Below, one piece after another: positions 20,490 to 29,478 of a stretch of DNA of 64,000 nt. The notes beneath the pieces were generated by a model that did no database searches, had not been told where the DNA came from, and saw only the letters and a program-made list of their open reading frames with translations. The stretch is taken from positions 310,001 to 374,000 of the forward strand of contig NZ_JAGTTN010000002.1 of NCBI RefSeq assembly GCF_020682705.1. Reading direction: 5' to 3'. The translations under genes were made by a program, and so were the position numbers. Origin of the DNA: Microbacterium allomyrinae (GTDB lineage: Bacteria > Actinomycetota > Actinomycetes > Actinomycetales > Microbacteriaceae). How positions within the stretch are numbered: position 1 is the stretch's first letter; every line of letters starts with the position of its first letter.

Positions 20490-21472
20490 CGTGGGGTCAC
20501 CTTCCGTGTGGCATCTGTCGTATCGGCGTCGCCCTCCGCGCCGGCGAGAAGCAGGTAGAGCGCGGCCATGCGCACCGAGACGCCGTTCGCGACCTGCTCG
20601 AGCACTGTCGAGCGGGCCGAGTCCGCGGCCTCTGCGGAGATCTCGAGCCCCCGGTTCATCGGTCCCGGGTGCATCACAATGCTATCCGCTCCGAGGGCGT
20701 TCAGCCGCCGCGCGTCCAGACCCCAACGACGGGAATATTCCCGTTCAGTGGGGAAATAAGCGGCGTTCATGCGCTCGAGCTGGATGCGAAGCATCATGAG
20801 CGCGTCCGGGCCGTCGGCGATCGCCTCGTCGAGGTCGTAGAGGATGCGCGCAGGCCAGCGCGAGACATCCTGCGGAACGAGTGTGGGCGGCGCTACGAGG
20901 GTGACCTCGGCTCCGAGCGTGTGCAGCAGCCAGACGTTGGAGCGTGCCACCCGCGAGTGCAGGACGTCGCCGACGATCGTGACCTTCACACCCGCGAGGT
21001 CGCGACCCCGGCTCTCGCCGCCGTAACGGCGTTTGCGGATCGTGAACGCGTCGAGCAGCGCCTGCGTGGGGTGCTCGTGCGTGCCGTCGCCCGCATTGAC
21101 GACGCCGGCGGTGATCCATCCGCTCGTCGCAAGCGTGCGCGGCGCGCCCGACGCGCCGTGACGGATGACGACCGCATCCGCGCCCATCGCCTGGAGCGTC
21201 TGCGCGGTGTCCTGCAGCGACTCCCCCTTCGAGACGCTGGAGCCCTTCGCCGAGAAGTTGATGACGTCGGCCGACAGGCGCTTGGCCGCCGCTTCGAACG
21301 AGATGCGGGTGCGCGTGGAGTCCTCGAAGAAGAGATTGACGACGGTCTTGCCGCGCAAGGTCGGCAGCTTCTTGACCTCACGGCGCTGCGTGTCGGCCAT
21401 GTCCTCGGCGACATCGAGGATCCGGAGGGCGTCGCTCCGGCCGAGGGACTGGGTGTCGAGGAGATGCCTCAT
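20486..21472 (-). CDS. pyrB: Aspartate carbamoyltransferase catalytic subunit
   Basis: Joins carbamoyl phosphate to aspartate, the committed step of pyrimidine synthesis. The 328-residue protein shows the carbamoyl-phosphate motif [13 protein letters not shown] (about 48-60), [12 protein letters not shown] and the aspartate-binding [10 protein letters not shown]. No pyrI regulatory gene is present, so control is expected through PyrR. The ATG at 21472 overlaps the pyrR stop (ATGA); the longer open frame upstream is pyrR read out of frame. Confidence 0.97.
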   Translation of the reverse strand: MRHLLDTQSLGRSDALRILDVAEDMADTQRREVKKLPTLRGKTVVNLFFEDSTRTRISFEAAAKRLSADVINFSAKGSSVSKGESLQDTAQTLQAMGADAVVIRHGASGAPRTLATSGWITAGVVNAGDGTHEHPTQALLDAFTIRKRRYGGESRGRDLAGVKVTIVGDVLHSRVARSNVWLLHTLGAEVTLVAPPTLVPQDVSRWPARILYDLDEAIADGPDALMMLRIQLERMNAAYFPTEREYSRRWGLDARRLNALGADSIVMHPGPMNRGLEISAEAADSARSTVLEQVANGVSVRMAALYLLLAGAEGDADTTDATRKVTPR

Positions 21473-21999
21473 GACTCGATCGTCACCTCTTCGCGGCCGT
21501 CGGTCTCGGCCAATCGAACGTTGACCCGCTCGTCGCGGGAGCTGGGAAGGTTCTTGCCGACGAAGTCGGGGCGGATCGGCAGTTCCCGGTGACCCCGGTC
21601 GACAAGCGTGGCCAGACGCACCGCGGCAGGGCGTCCGATGTCCTGCAGTGCGTCGAGAGCGGCACGGATGCTGCGCCCCGAGAACAGCACGTCGTCCACC
21701 AGGACGACGACCTTGCCGTCGATGCCCCCGGCCGGGATCTGCGTCGGCTGCGGCGAACGCGTGGGATTGCGATGCAGATCGTCGCGGTACATCGTGACAT
21801 CGAGCGCGCCGACCGGCACGGCTGCCGAGCCGAACTCCTCGACGAGCGCCGCGATGCGGTGGGCGAGGGTGACGCCGCGGGTGGGGATGCCGAGCAGCAC
21901 CAGATTGTGGGGGCCCTTGTTGGACTCCAGGATCTCGTGCGAGATCCGAGTCAGGGCCCGGGCGATGTCGGCCTCGTGAAGCACGGTGCGCGTGCTCAT
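21469..21999 (-). CDS. pyrR: PyrR, pyrimidine operon regulator / uracil phosphoribosyltransferase
   Basis: RNA-binding regulator of the pyr operon, activated by UMP, with a weak uracil phosphoribosyltransferase activity. The 176-residue protein has the PRPP-binding loop [18 protein letters not shown] (about 100-117) and the family segment [16 protein letters not shown] at 21999 is preceded by GAAGGGAG. That ribosome site lies inside a predicted hairpin containing the PyrR-binding consensus (22007-22032), pointing to autoregulation by translational repression. First gene of pyrR-pyrB-pyrC-PH-carA-carB-pyrF. Confidence 0.96.
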   Translation of the reverse strand: MSTRTVLHEADIARALTRISHEILESNKGPHNLVLLGIPTRGVTLAHRIAALVEEFGSAAVPVGALDVTMYRDDLHRNPTRSPQPTQIPAGGIDGKVVVLVDDVLFSGRSIRAALDALQDIGRPAAVRLATLVDRGHRELPIRPDFVGKNLPSSRDERVNVRLAETDGREEVTIES

Positions 22000-22006
22000 C
22001 AGCCAC

Positions 22007-22032
22007 TCCCTTCTCCGCCTCACAGGACGGGA
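22007..22032 (-). promoter_or_regulatory. Predicted PyrR-binding RNA hairpin covering the pyrR ribosome site
   Basis: Read on the minus strand, the leader contains GUCCUGUGAGGC (22028-22017), which fits the PyrR binding-loop consensus ARUCCNGNGAGGY. The outer arms UCCC (22032-22029) and GGGA (22010-22007) can pair, and the CC and GG next to the UGUGA loop close it; the 3' arm contains the GGGAG Shine-Dalgarno of pyrR. This matches the translational-repression mode described for Mycobacterium smegmatis pyrR. Sequence match is direct; mechanism is inferred. Confidence 0.65.
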
Positions 22033-22080
22033 TTAAAGGTTGTTCGGTCATTCCAGCATACCCGGGCGGCAGACACGACG

Positions 22081-22110
22081 AGGCCCGGACACCACATGGT
22101 GTCCGGGCCT
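22081..22110 (-). terminator. Perfect 14-bp inverted repeat after the DoxX gene
   Basis: Positions 22081-22094 and 22097-22110 are exact inverted repeats with a 2-base centre (effective loop 4). It lies 35 bp after the DoxX stop and 81 bp before the pyrR start on the minus strand, so it would insulate the pyr operon from the accessory genes upstream. No T run follows. Confidence 0.7.
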
Positions 22111-22145
22111 GTTGCCGGGCGCGGCGAGTCGTCTCGGGAACCCTC

Positions 22146-22679
22146 TCAGCGCACGCGACCGGGACCGCGGAGGACGCGGGAGGCGATCACGAGCGCGGCG
22201 GCGATGAGCACCGCGTTCTTGAAGATGTACTGGCCGGTGAGTGTCGGGCCAGCGGTGCCGAAGACCTCGGCGGGGAGCAGGACGATCGGCGACAGGATGC
22301 CGATGAAGGCGAGCGCGAGGACGACCAGGCCGATGCGCGCGAACGCGCCGCCGAGGATCAGCAGTGCGCCGGCGGCGACCTCGATGAGCGCGGTGGCGAT
22401 CATCGCCGCCTGTCCACCGACCAGCCCGAACGTGAGCTTGTCCCACGTCTGCATCACGAGCGACTCCACGGGGCTCGCACCCGGGACGAACTTGAGCGCC
22501 CCGAACACGACGAACACCGCGCCGAGGGCGACGCGCAGCGCCGGGATGCTCCAGCGCTCGAGGAACACCTTGGTCCCGGCCTCGGCGCGAGCCTCGAGCG
22601 CCAGAAGCGCGCGGATCGGCTGGGTGCGTGTCGGGACCGCGAGGCCGGCGGCGCCGTGCGTGACGGGAATGGTGGTCAT
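22146..22679 (-). CDS. DoxX-family membrane protein
   Basis: A 177-residue integral membrane protein with four spans (about 48-66, 88-108, 112-132 and 146-166), preceded by a soluble N-terminal segment of about 45 residues. The first span and GALKFVPG motif (about 61-68) are typical of DoxX/DoxD-like proteins; roles in thiol or redox balance are known for some members, not for this one. ATG at 22679 has a GAAGGAG site. It follows the MBL-Rieske gene on the same strand after 169 bp; that gap shows no obvious promoter or terminator. Confidence 0.85.
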   Translation of the reverse strand: MTTIPVTHGAAGLAVPTRTQPIRALLALEARAEAGTKVFLERWSIPALRVALGAVFVVFGALKFVPGASPVESLVMQTWDKLTFGLVGGQAAMIATALIEVAAGALLILGGAFARIGLVVLALAFIGILSPIVLLPAEVFGTAGPTLTGQYIFKNAVLIAAALVIASRVLRGPGRVR

Positions 22680-22848
22680 GTCGTGACTCCTTCGGGTTCT
22701 GATCGCCCGGACGTCGGGCACGGTGATCAGGACGCGCAGGTGTGCGAGATGATACGGAATCGCTCAGATTGGCGGTCTCGCCACAGGCTCGCGCCGTCTG
22801 GCGCGGAAAGTCTTGTGGAGGATCGACAAACGGGTCGTGGGTCGCCGT

Positions 22849-24432
22849 TCAGGCGACGGGCGCGGCCTTCGTCTGACGGAGGTCGTGCGCACCCGTGTCT
22901 GCGCGGCTCGAACGGATCGGGTGCCCCTGGGTCGACAGGCACTTGCCCGACGCGAGGTCCCACTTCCAGTCGTGGAGGCTGCAGGTGAGCACGCCGTCCT
23001 CGATCTTGGCGGTCTTGGAGAGGTCCGCGCGAAGATGCGGGCAGCGCCGCTGCACGACCCACTCCTCCAGCTGGATGTCCTCCGAGACATCCGACTGCTC
23101 GGCGTACCAGTTCTCGACGTACTCGATCCGGTCGCGCGAGAGGCACTTGAAGAACGTGTAGATGAACTCGTTGAACTTGCCGACGCGGCCCGCCTGGAAC
23201 TGCATCGAGAGGAAGATCGAGTTCGACCAGTCGATCTCGTGATCGCGGATGTTCGTCGAGACGAGATCGGCGGGGATCGTGAACCAGTAGCTGGTCTCCT
23301 CCCCCGCGTATTCGCGGACCTTCGCCTTCGGGAAGTCCACGCACAGGTCGAGGTCTCCGATGGTCATCCGGACCGGACCGCCGACTCCGTCGCGGAAGAT
23401 GCGGCCGCGGCGCAGGAGCGGCTCCCACCAGGCCTTGAGTTCCGCGAGCATCTCGTCGGGCGGCAGCACCGGTGCGCGGGAGGCCTCCTCCGCCGCGATC
23501 TCGCCCTGGCGGGAGTCGCGCTGCTCGGCGAGGTAGTCCCACTTCTCGTCGAAGATCCGGTCGATCTCGGCGTCCGCATAGAGGGTCTGAGTGACGGTGA
23601 GCTCACCGCCGCTGATCTCGACGACCGTGCCCGGAAGGAACTCGTAGCCCTTCTGCGCGGGGCGCTCGTCCTTCATATGCTGCAGGAACTGACGCTGATC
23701 GGTGAAGATCGCGTCGTTCTCGAGCCCGGTCCCGTTGTAGCGGAAGAGCTCGTCCCGCAGGAACATGGGCGGTCCCGCCATCGGGAACACATGCTCGGCG
23801 TCGACCTTCTCGATGTAGTACATCGCGCGCTTGTTCTGCGCATCGCGCTTGAGCTTGGCGAAGTTCTGCTTGGCGTCCTGCGGCAGGTCGTAGACCATCG
23901 GCCACCAGATCGCGCCGGACACCTGCGTGAAGTAGGCATCGGGCTTCGAGAAGCCGAGCAGCGTCTCGAGATCGAGCGGGTGCGAGTCGTTCTGATTCAG
24001 GATGCTCGCGCTGCCGTCGTCGACGCTGAGGGACGAGTCGCCGATCGGGCCGTCGCTCGGCGCGCGCAGCGGGGTCACCATGAGCGTGAGGTCGCCGAAC
24101 TCGAGGGGCACCCCGGCCTGGGTGTAGATGATGTTGTCGTAGCCGAGGGCACGCAGATCGTTCTCGAGATCCTCGGTCGGGTAGTCCGGGAGGAGGACCT
24201 TGATGTCCTTCGGCACATGCTTCTGCATGAGCGCGGGGTCGAAGTGATCGCGGTGGCGGTGCGAGATGTAGAGGAAGTCGGCGTTGCCGAAGCGCTCCCA
24301 GTCGAGTCCCCGGTTATCGGGGAACGGAAACCATGATCCGAAGAACGTCGGGCCGATCACCGGGTCGCAGAGGATGCTTCCTCCCGCCGTCTCGATGAAC
24401 ATTCCGGCGTGGCCGAGGCCCGTGATGCGCAT
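22849..24432 (-). CDS. Metallo-beta-lactamase-fold / Rieske [2Fe-2S] two-domain protein
   Basis: The 527-residue protein has an N-terminal MBL fold of the UlaG-like type with metal motif SHRHRDH (57-63), and a C-terminal Rieske centre with CPH (464-466) and CSLH (484-487). A middle region of about 200 residues (about 250-450) is not recognised with confidence. The Rieske plus MBL content recalls CMP-N-acetylneuraminate hydroxylase, but with the domain order reversed; substrate unknown. A strong AGGAGGA site precedes ATG 24432. It follows the SNF2 gene by 92 bp. Probably a cytoplasmic redox or oxygenase-type enzyme; no signal peptide is seen. Confidence 0.88.
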   Translation of the reverse strand: MRITGLGHAGMFIETAGGSILCDPVIGPTFFGSWFPFPDNRGLDWERFGNADFLYISHRHRDHFDPALMQKHVPKDIKVLLPDYPTEDLENDLRALGYDNIIYTQAGVPLEFGDLTLMVTPLRAPSDGPIGDSSLSVDDGSASILNQNDSHPLDLETLLGFSKPDAYFTQVSGAIWWPMVYDLPQDAKQNFAKLKRDAQNKRAMYYIEKVDAEHVFPMAGPPMFLRDELFRYNGTGLENDAIFTDQRQFLQHMKDERPAQKGYEFLPGTVVEISGGELTVTQTLYADAEIDRIFDEKWDYLAEQRDSRQGEIAAEEASRAPVLPPDEMLAELKAWWEPLLRRGRIFRDGVGGPVRMTIGDLDLCVDFPKAKVREYAGEETSYWFTIPADLVSTNIRDHEIDWSNSIFLSMQFQAGRVGKFNEFIYTFFKCLSRDRIEYVENWYAEQSDVSEDIQLEEWVVQRRCPHLRADLSKTAKIEDGVLTCSLHDWKWDLASGKCLSTQGHPIRSSRADTGAHDLRQTKAAPVA

Positions 24433-24524
24433 GGGATTCCTCCTGTATCGAACCAGTCGATTCTAGGCGAGTGGCGTGAGCGAGGCCGTTCGGACGGGCC
24501 GTGCAAAAGGGATCGGCGCCCCTC

Positions 24525-27500
24525 TCAGGCGTCGAACAAGCCCCGGATGTCGTCGGCGCTGAGGGCCTGCCCGAACAGTGCGTCGTCATCGAGCACCGAT
24601 CGGAAGAGGCGCGCCTTGCGCTGCTGCAGCGCCATCACCTTCTCTTCGATCGTGCCGCTCGCGATCAGTCGGTACACCATGACGCTGCGCTCCTGACCGA
24701 TGCGGTGCGCGCGGTCCACCGCCTGCGCCTCGGCCGCGGGATTCCACCACGGATCGAGCATGAACACGTAGTCGGCCTCGGTCAGGGTCAGCCCGAATCC
24801 GCCCGCCTTGAGGCTGATCAGGAACACCGGGGCCTCGCCCCCGCGGAACCGCGCGATCGCCGCGTCGCGGTCGCGGGTCGACCCGTCGAGGTATGCGTAG
24901 GGGATGCCGCGCTCCTCAAGCCGAGCGGCGACGATGCCGAGGAAGGACGTGAACTGGCTGAACACCAAAGTGCGGTGCCCTTCGGACAGCGCCTCATCGA
25001 GCTGCTCGAACAGCGCTGTGAGCTTGCTCGGGGCGATGTGGGAATGAGCCGGGTCGATCAGTTCGGGCGCGAGGCTCAGCATCCGCAGCAGCGTGAGCGA
25101 GCGGAACACGATGAACCGGTTCCGATCGAGGTCGTCCAGCAGGCCCAGCACCTTCTGCCTCTCGCGCTGGAGCACGGTGTCGTAGAGCACCCGGTGCGCC
25201 GCGTTCAACTCGATGCGCACCTCCTGCTCCTGCTTGGGCGGCAGATCGCTTGCGACGAGCTCTTTGGTGCGCCGCAGCACCAGCGGACGGATCCGCCGCC
25301 GCAGCCGGGCGAGGCGTCGCGCGCGATACTCGCCGCCCTCCTGGTTGCCCGGCACCTTGCCCTTCTCGATCGGCCCGACGTACTCCTCGCGGAACCGACG
25401 CGAGGAGGCGAACAGGCCGGGGGCGGTCAACGAGAGCAGTGCCCAGAGCTCGGTGAGGCTGTTCTCCAGCGGCGTCCCGGTGACGGCGAAGACGACGTCG
25501 GCATGCAGCGCCCGCACCGCTCGATAGATCTTGGTCTGGCTGTTCTTGACGAATTGAGCTTCGTCGAGCACCACTCCGGCCCACTCGACGCCGACGAACT
25601 CGGCCTCGTCGAGACGCAGGAGCGTGTACGACGTGACGACGAGATCAGCGGATGCCGCGGCATCCGTCACGCTCGTGCCGAGCGTGGACTGCGTGGCGCC
25701 GATGACGACTACGCGCAGATCCGGGGCGAACCGCGCCGCCTCCGTGCGCCAGGTCGAGAGTACGGAGGTGGGAGCGACGACGAGGAGAGGGCGCGTCTCC
25801 CCCGCCGTGCGCGTGTGCGATATGAGCGCCAGCATCTGCAGCGTCTTGCCCAGCCCCATGTCGTCGGCGAGGATGCCGCCCAGACGGTGCTGCCAGAGGA
25901 ACGCGAGCCAGTCGTATCCGGCGCGCTGATACGGTCGCAGCTCTGCGTGAAGGCCCGGCGGCAGCGGCGCGACCGGCACCCCCTGCGCGTCGCGCAGCCC
26001 TTCGGCCGTGGCTCGCCACGACAGAGCGGGCTCCGCCTCGTCGGCGACATCCTCGAAGTCGGCCCAGAGATCTGTCTGATACCGGCTGATGCGAGGCCCG
26101 GTCTCCCACTCGTCGAGCTCACCGGCTTCGTCGATGAGGTCGCGCAGTCGCTGCAGCGACGGGTGAGCCAGAGAGAAGTAGGCGCCGTCGCTGAGGAGCA
26201 TCTTCTTGCGTCCTCTCGTCAGCGCCGAGAACAGGGCTCCGAACGGGATGCTGCGTCCGTCGATCCTGACCACCACTCCCAGGTCGAACCAGTCCGCATC
26301 GGTGGTCTCGACACTGGAGACCTCGATGCGCGGGTCTCCGGTGAGCTCGCGGTAGCGAGGGCGCTCACCGCTGATGTCGACCGTGACGTCGTGGTCGGCC
26401 TCGAGCACGGGCAGCAGGCGCGATGCGAACTCCGCGGCTTCGAGGCCCGACACGCTTCCCGACGGCGAGAACTCGATGGGCGAGGCATCGCTCCAGAGCG
26501 TCTCGACGCGCGCGCGGATCGGTCCCTCGGCGGCGGCATCGCGATCCGGCGAAGGCGGCGCGTCGTAGGCGAGCGGGTCGCCGAGGCCGTAGCGCCATGC
26601 GAGCAGGAAGTCGAGGCGGTGCGACGGCAGGAAGCGGACGGTGACGACGAGCGTCGGGCGAGGCGCCGGAGCGATCTCGATACCCGGGGCTTCCACGGCG
26701 ACACGGCGCGAGATCTGCGGAAGGTGCTGGGAGACGAACTCTTCGGTCTCAGACGCCGGGATCGTGACCGCTTCACGGGAGGCGAGCAGCGCCGGCACCG
26801 GATCGGGCAGTGCCACCGCGGCGAGCGTGAGGTCGATGCGGTCCCGTTGGACGAGGAAACGGTACACGCCGGAGCGCCCGATCGGGCGCACAGAAGCGAC
26901 ATCCGCATCTTCGCCGTCGATCATCACGTGCGGTGAGACCTCGAGACCGTTCTCGGTCGATCTCGCGCGCACGGCCACACTCGCCTCGCCGGCGACCGAC
27001 ACCGTCATGGTCCGCTTCGTCGAGACGAGAGGGATGCTGCGCTCCGGGGCGGTGGCGAGGTGCGACCACAGCAGGCTCGACTCGATGTCGTCGAGCGTGA
27101 GCCATTCCGAGACGTCGGAGAAGGCACCGAAGCTGCGGACGTCGCGCCCGATGCTGTGCAGTTCGGCGAACCAGCGCGACTGCTCCGGGTCGAACACGGT
27201 GTTGGGGCGGCGCAGAGCATCCCATGAGACGGTGCCCTTGACCCACGCGTTCGACCGCGCGCTGCGGGCGAGTGGGCGCAGCCCCACCAGCACGTCGGCA
27301 CCGTGCTGGTGCAGTCCGCGCGCCGTCGCCGTCTCGACGCGGGCCGGAGTCCACGACGACGCGCCCCGGAGGATGCGCTGGCGCAGTTCCACCCCGAGTG
27401 CGAGCGTCGCCGCGTCGCGCGGGTTCGGCACGGTCGGTTCGAGCAGCGACCGCCACGATGCCGCCCGCGGCGCAGGCGCTTCGGCGGCGAGCCTGTTGCC

Positions 27501-27779
27501 CGCCAGCAGAGTGGCTACGGCATGCTTGCAGTCGAACTGCACCGGGCAGGTGCACGACGTCGCCGCGATCGGACGCTCTGGCCGCCGGGGATCGAGGCGG
27601 ACGCGGCACCGGTACGACGACCGTCCGCTGCCGTCGACGACCGACTCGATCGTCGAGGAGGGCGCATCCCACGTGATCGAGCGCACCGCTCCTGCGGCGA
27701 AGTACGCGACACCTCGCTCGAAGGCGCCATCGCCGGCCATGAGCCGGATCTGGACGGAATCGACGAAGGGCTGGTTCAC
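24525..27779 (-). CDS. SWIM zinc-finger SNF2-family helicase
   Basis: A 1084-residue protein. The SWIM motif CTC-x5-CKH lies at 76-86; the SNF2 ATPase has Walker A ADDMGLGKTLQML (about 640), DEAQ box VVLDEAQFVKN (about 735), and C-terminal motifs V-VI (LISLKAGGFGLTLTEADYVFMLD and DRAHRIGQ). This is the HelZ-like bacterial Swi2/Snf2 layout, thought to remodel protein-nucleic acid complexes or act in repair; the target is unknown. GTG start with a strong AGGAGGGA site. It lies 49 bp downstream of nusB, at the edge of a region that is nusB-pyrR in some other actinobacteria. Confidence 0.92.
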   Translation of the reverse strand: MNQPFVDSVQIRLMAGDGAFERGVAYFAAGAVRSITWDAPSSTIESVVDGSGRSSYRCRVRLDPRRPERPIAATSCTCPVQFDCKHAVATLLAGNRLAAEAPAPRAASWRSLLEPTVPNPRDAATLALGVELRQRILRGASSWTPARVETATARGLHQHGADVLVGLRPLARSARSNAWVKGTVSWDALRRPNTVFDPEQSRWFAELHSIGRDVRSFGAFSDVSEWLTLDDIESSLLWSHLATAPERSIPLVSTKRTMTVSVAGEASVAVRARSTENGLEVSPHVMIDGEDADVASVRPIGRSGVYRFLVQRDRIDLTLAAVALPDPVPALLASREAVTIPASETEEFVSQHLPQISRRVAVEAPGIEIAPAPRPTLVVTVRFLPSHRLDFLLAWRYGLGDPLAYDAPPSPDRDAAAEGPIRARVETLWSDASPIEFSPSGSVSGLEAAEFASRLLPVLEADHDVTVDISGERPRYRELTGDPRIEVSSVETTDADWFDLGVVVRIDGRSIPFGALFSALTRGRKKMLLSDGAYFSLAHPSLQRLRDLIDEAGELDEWETGPRISRYQTDLWADFEDVADEAEPALSWRATAEGLRDAQGVPVAPLPPGLHAELRPYQRAGYDWLAFLWQHRLGGILADDMGLGKTLQMLALISHTRTAGETRPLLVVAPTSVLSTWRTEAARFAPDLRVVVIGATQSTLGTSVTDAAASADLVVTSYTLLRLDEAEFVGVEWAGVVLDEAQFVKNSQTKIYRAVRALHADVVFAVTGTPLENSLTELWALLSLTAPGLFASSRRFREEYVGPIEKGKVPGNQEGGEYRARRLARLRRRIRPLVLRRTKELVASDLPPKQEQEVRIELNAAHRVLYDTVLQRERQKVLGLLDDLDRNRFIVFRSLTLLRMLSLAPELIDPAHSHIAPSKLTALFEQLDEALSEGHRTLVFSQFTSFLGIVAARLEERGIPYAYLDGSTRDRDAAIARFRGGEAPVFLISLKAGGFGLTLTEADYVFMLDPWWNPAAEAQAVDRAHRIGQERSVMVYRLIASGTIEEKVMALQQRKARLFRSVLDDDALFGQALSADDIRGLFDA

Positions 27780-27828
27780 GGCATCCCTCCTCGCAAGTAC
27801 CGCAGACGCCCCGCCGCGGCTGCGGTGA

Positions 27829-28239
27829 TCAGGACGAGCGCGCGATGCGGGCGAGAACGCCGTGCACGAAGGAGCCGGACTCGTCGGTCGAGAACTCCTT
27901 CACGAGATCGACCGCCTCATCGATCGCCACCGCGGTGGGCACGGCGTCGTTGTAGAGGATCTCCCATGCCCCGATGCGGAGCACCGCGCGGTCGACCGCG
28001 GGCATCCGCCCGAGCGACCAGTCCTTGGCGAATGTCGTGATCTGCTCGTCGATGGCGTCGCGGTTGTCGATGACGCCGTCGACGATCTCGCGGGCATACA
28101 GCCACGATGCTTCGCGGGCCGGCTCGTTCGCGGCGCGCTTCGCCTCGGCGGCGAGCACCGTTGCGACCTCGTCGCCGCGGACGTCCGCCTGGAAAAGGAT
28201 GTCGAGCGCGCGTTTGCGCGCCTTGGTTCGAGCACTCAT
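27829..28239 (-). CDS. nusB: Transcription antitermination protein NusB
   Basis: Binds boxA RNA with S10 (NusE) for rRNA antitermination. The 136-residue all-helical protein shows the typical opening ARTKARKRALDILFQADVRG and the ending ILYNDAVPTAVAIDEAVDLVKEFSTDESGSFVHGVLARIA. ATG at 28239, 19 bp after the efp stop, so it is cotranscribed with efp as in many Gram-positives. Confidence 0.97.
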   Translation of the reverse strand: MSARTKARKRALDILFQADVRGDEVATVLAAEAKRAANEPAREASWLYAREIVDGVIDNRDAIDEQITTFAKDWSLGRMPAVDRAVLRIGAWEILYNDAVPTAVAIDEAVDLVKEFSTDESGSFVHGVLARIARSS

Positions 28240-28258
28240 GAAGGGCGGTTCCCCGCGC

Positions 28259-28819
28259 TCAGCTCACGCGGCCGAGGTAGTCCCCGGTGCGCGTGTCGAC
28301 CTTGACCTTGGTGCCGGTCTCGACGAAGAGCGGAACCTGGATCTCGTACCCCGTCTCGACGGTCGCGGCCTTCGTGCCGGCCGACGAGCGATCGCCCTGC
28401 AGGCCCGGCTCGGTGTAGGTGATCTCGAGAATGACGGATGCCGGCAGTTCGACATACAGCGGGTTGCCGTTGTTCAGCGCGATCTGCACCTGCTGGTTCT
28501 CGAGCAGGAAGTTCGACGCGTCGCCGACGGTCGCCGCCCCCACCGTGATCTGGTCGTAGTCGTCGACGTCCATGAAGACGAAGTTGTCGCCGTCGTTGTA
28601 GAGATAGGTGAAGTCGCGGCGGTCGACGTTCTCGATCTCGATCTTGGCCCCCGCGTTGTACGTGCGGTCCACCACCTTGCCCGAGACGACGTTCTTGAGC
28701 TTCGTGCGCACGAACGCGCCACCCTTGCCCGGCTTCACGTGCTGGAACTCGATGACGTTCCAGAGCTGGCCGTCGATGCTGAGGACGACGCCGTTCTTGA
28801 TGTCTGCGGTGGAAGCCAT
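28259..28819 (-). CDS. efp: Elongation factor P
   Basis: Relieves ribosome stalling at polyproline. The 186-residue protein has the three-domain EF-P layout with the tip loop [10 protein letters not shown] (about 29-38), whose second lysine sits at the position modified in other bacteria. No modification gene (epmA/B, earP) is visible nearby. ATG at 28819 gives [10 protein letters not shown], the family start; the open frame extends 36 codons further but reads as noise. Mates with nusB downstream. Confidence 0.97.
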   Translation of the reverse strand: MASTADIKNGVVLSIDGQLWNVIEFQHVKPGKGGAFVRTKLKNVVSGKVVDRTYNAGAKIEIENVDRRDFTYLYNDGDNFVFMDVDDYDQITVGAATVGDASNFLLENQQVQIALNNGNPLYVELPASVILEITYTEPGLQGDRSSAGTKAATVETGYEIQVPLFVETGTKVKVDTRTGDYLGRVS

Positions 28820-28983
28820 GAGGTGAGGAAGTCCGTTCGTAGGAGAAGTGTCGGGCGGCGCGCGTATCGGAACGTACGGCCCGACAGGACATTCTACGGG
28901 ATGCTCCGCCCCCACTACCGGCGGCACCCGCGGGCGTTCACTCGGGCCTGCGCGACCCGAGGGGAAATGCCGAGATCAAGCGC

Positions 28984-29442
28984 TCATCCGTCCGCTTGGC
29001 CCGTGATGACGTCGATGAGGCGTGCGATCGCGGTCGCGTAGCCCGGCACGCCCTCGCCGATCACGTGCACGATCGCGACGTCGGCGACAAACGAGTGGTG
29101 GCGGAACGGCTCCCGCTTCATCACGTCCGAGATGTGCACCTCGGCCACCGGCAGCGATACGCCTGCCAGGGCGTCGCGCAGAACAACAGAGGTGTGCGTG
29201 AGGCCGCCGGGGTTGATGACGATCCCCGCGCAGTCCTCGCGTGCCGCATGGATGGCATCCAGCAGTACGCCCTCATGGTTGCTCTGCAGGGCACGGACGT
29301 CGAAGCCGCGGGCGGCTGCGGCGTCCGTCGCGATCCGTTCCACGTCGGACAGGGTCTGAGATCCGTAGATGGCGGGCTCGCGCGTGCCGAGGAGGTTGAG
29401 GTTCGGTCCGTTGACGAGCAGGAGTCGGCGGGGGGCGCTCAT
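28984..29442 (-). CDS. aroQ: 3-dehydroquinate dehydratase, type II
   Basis: Third step of the shikimate pathway. The 152-residue flavodoxin-like protein has the type II signatures LLLVNGPNLNLLGTREP (catalytic Tyr follows in AIYG), SNHEGVLLDAI, INPGGLTHTSVVLRDAL and EVHISDVMKREPFRHHS. ATG at 29442. It is followed by a 164-bp gap to efp with no gene. Upstream is the GNAT gene rather than aroB directly. Confidence 0.97.
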   Translation of the reverse strand: MSAPRRLLLVNGPNLNLLGTREPAIYGSQTLSDVERIATDAAAARGFDVRALQSNHEGVLLDAIHAAREDCAGIVINPGGLTHTSVVLRDALAGVSLPVAEVHISDVMKREPFRHHSFVADVAIVHVIGEGVPGYATAIARLIDVITGQADG

Positions 29443-29478
29443 GCTCGCACGATATCAGCGAGGGGAACGACCGCCGCG

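Noticed and set aside
25651..25670. 16-bp palindrome in the SNF2 gene as an operator or site-specific recombination site
   Set aside because: It lies inside a coding region and is explained by two inverted copies of the common GGATGCCG word.
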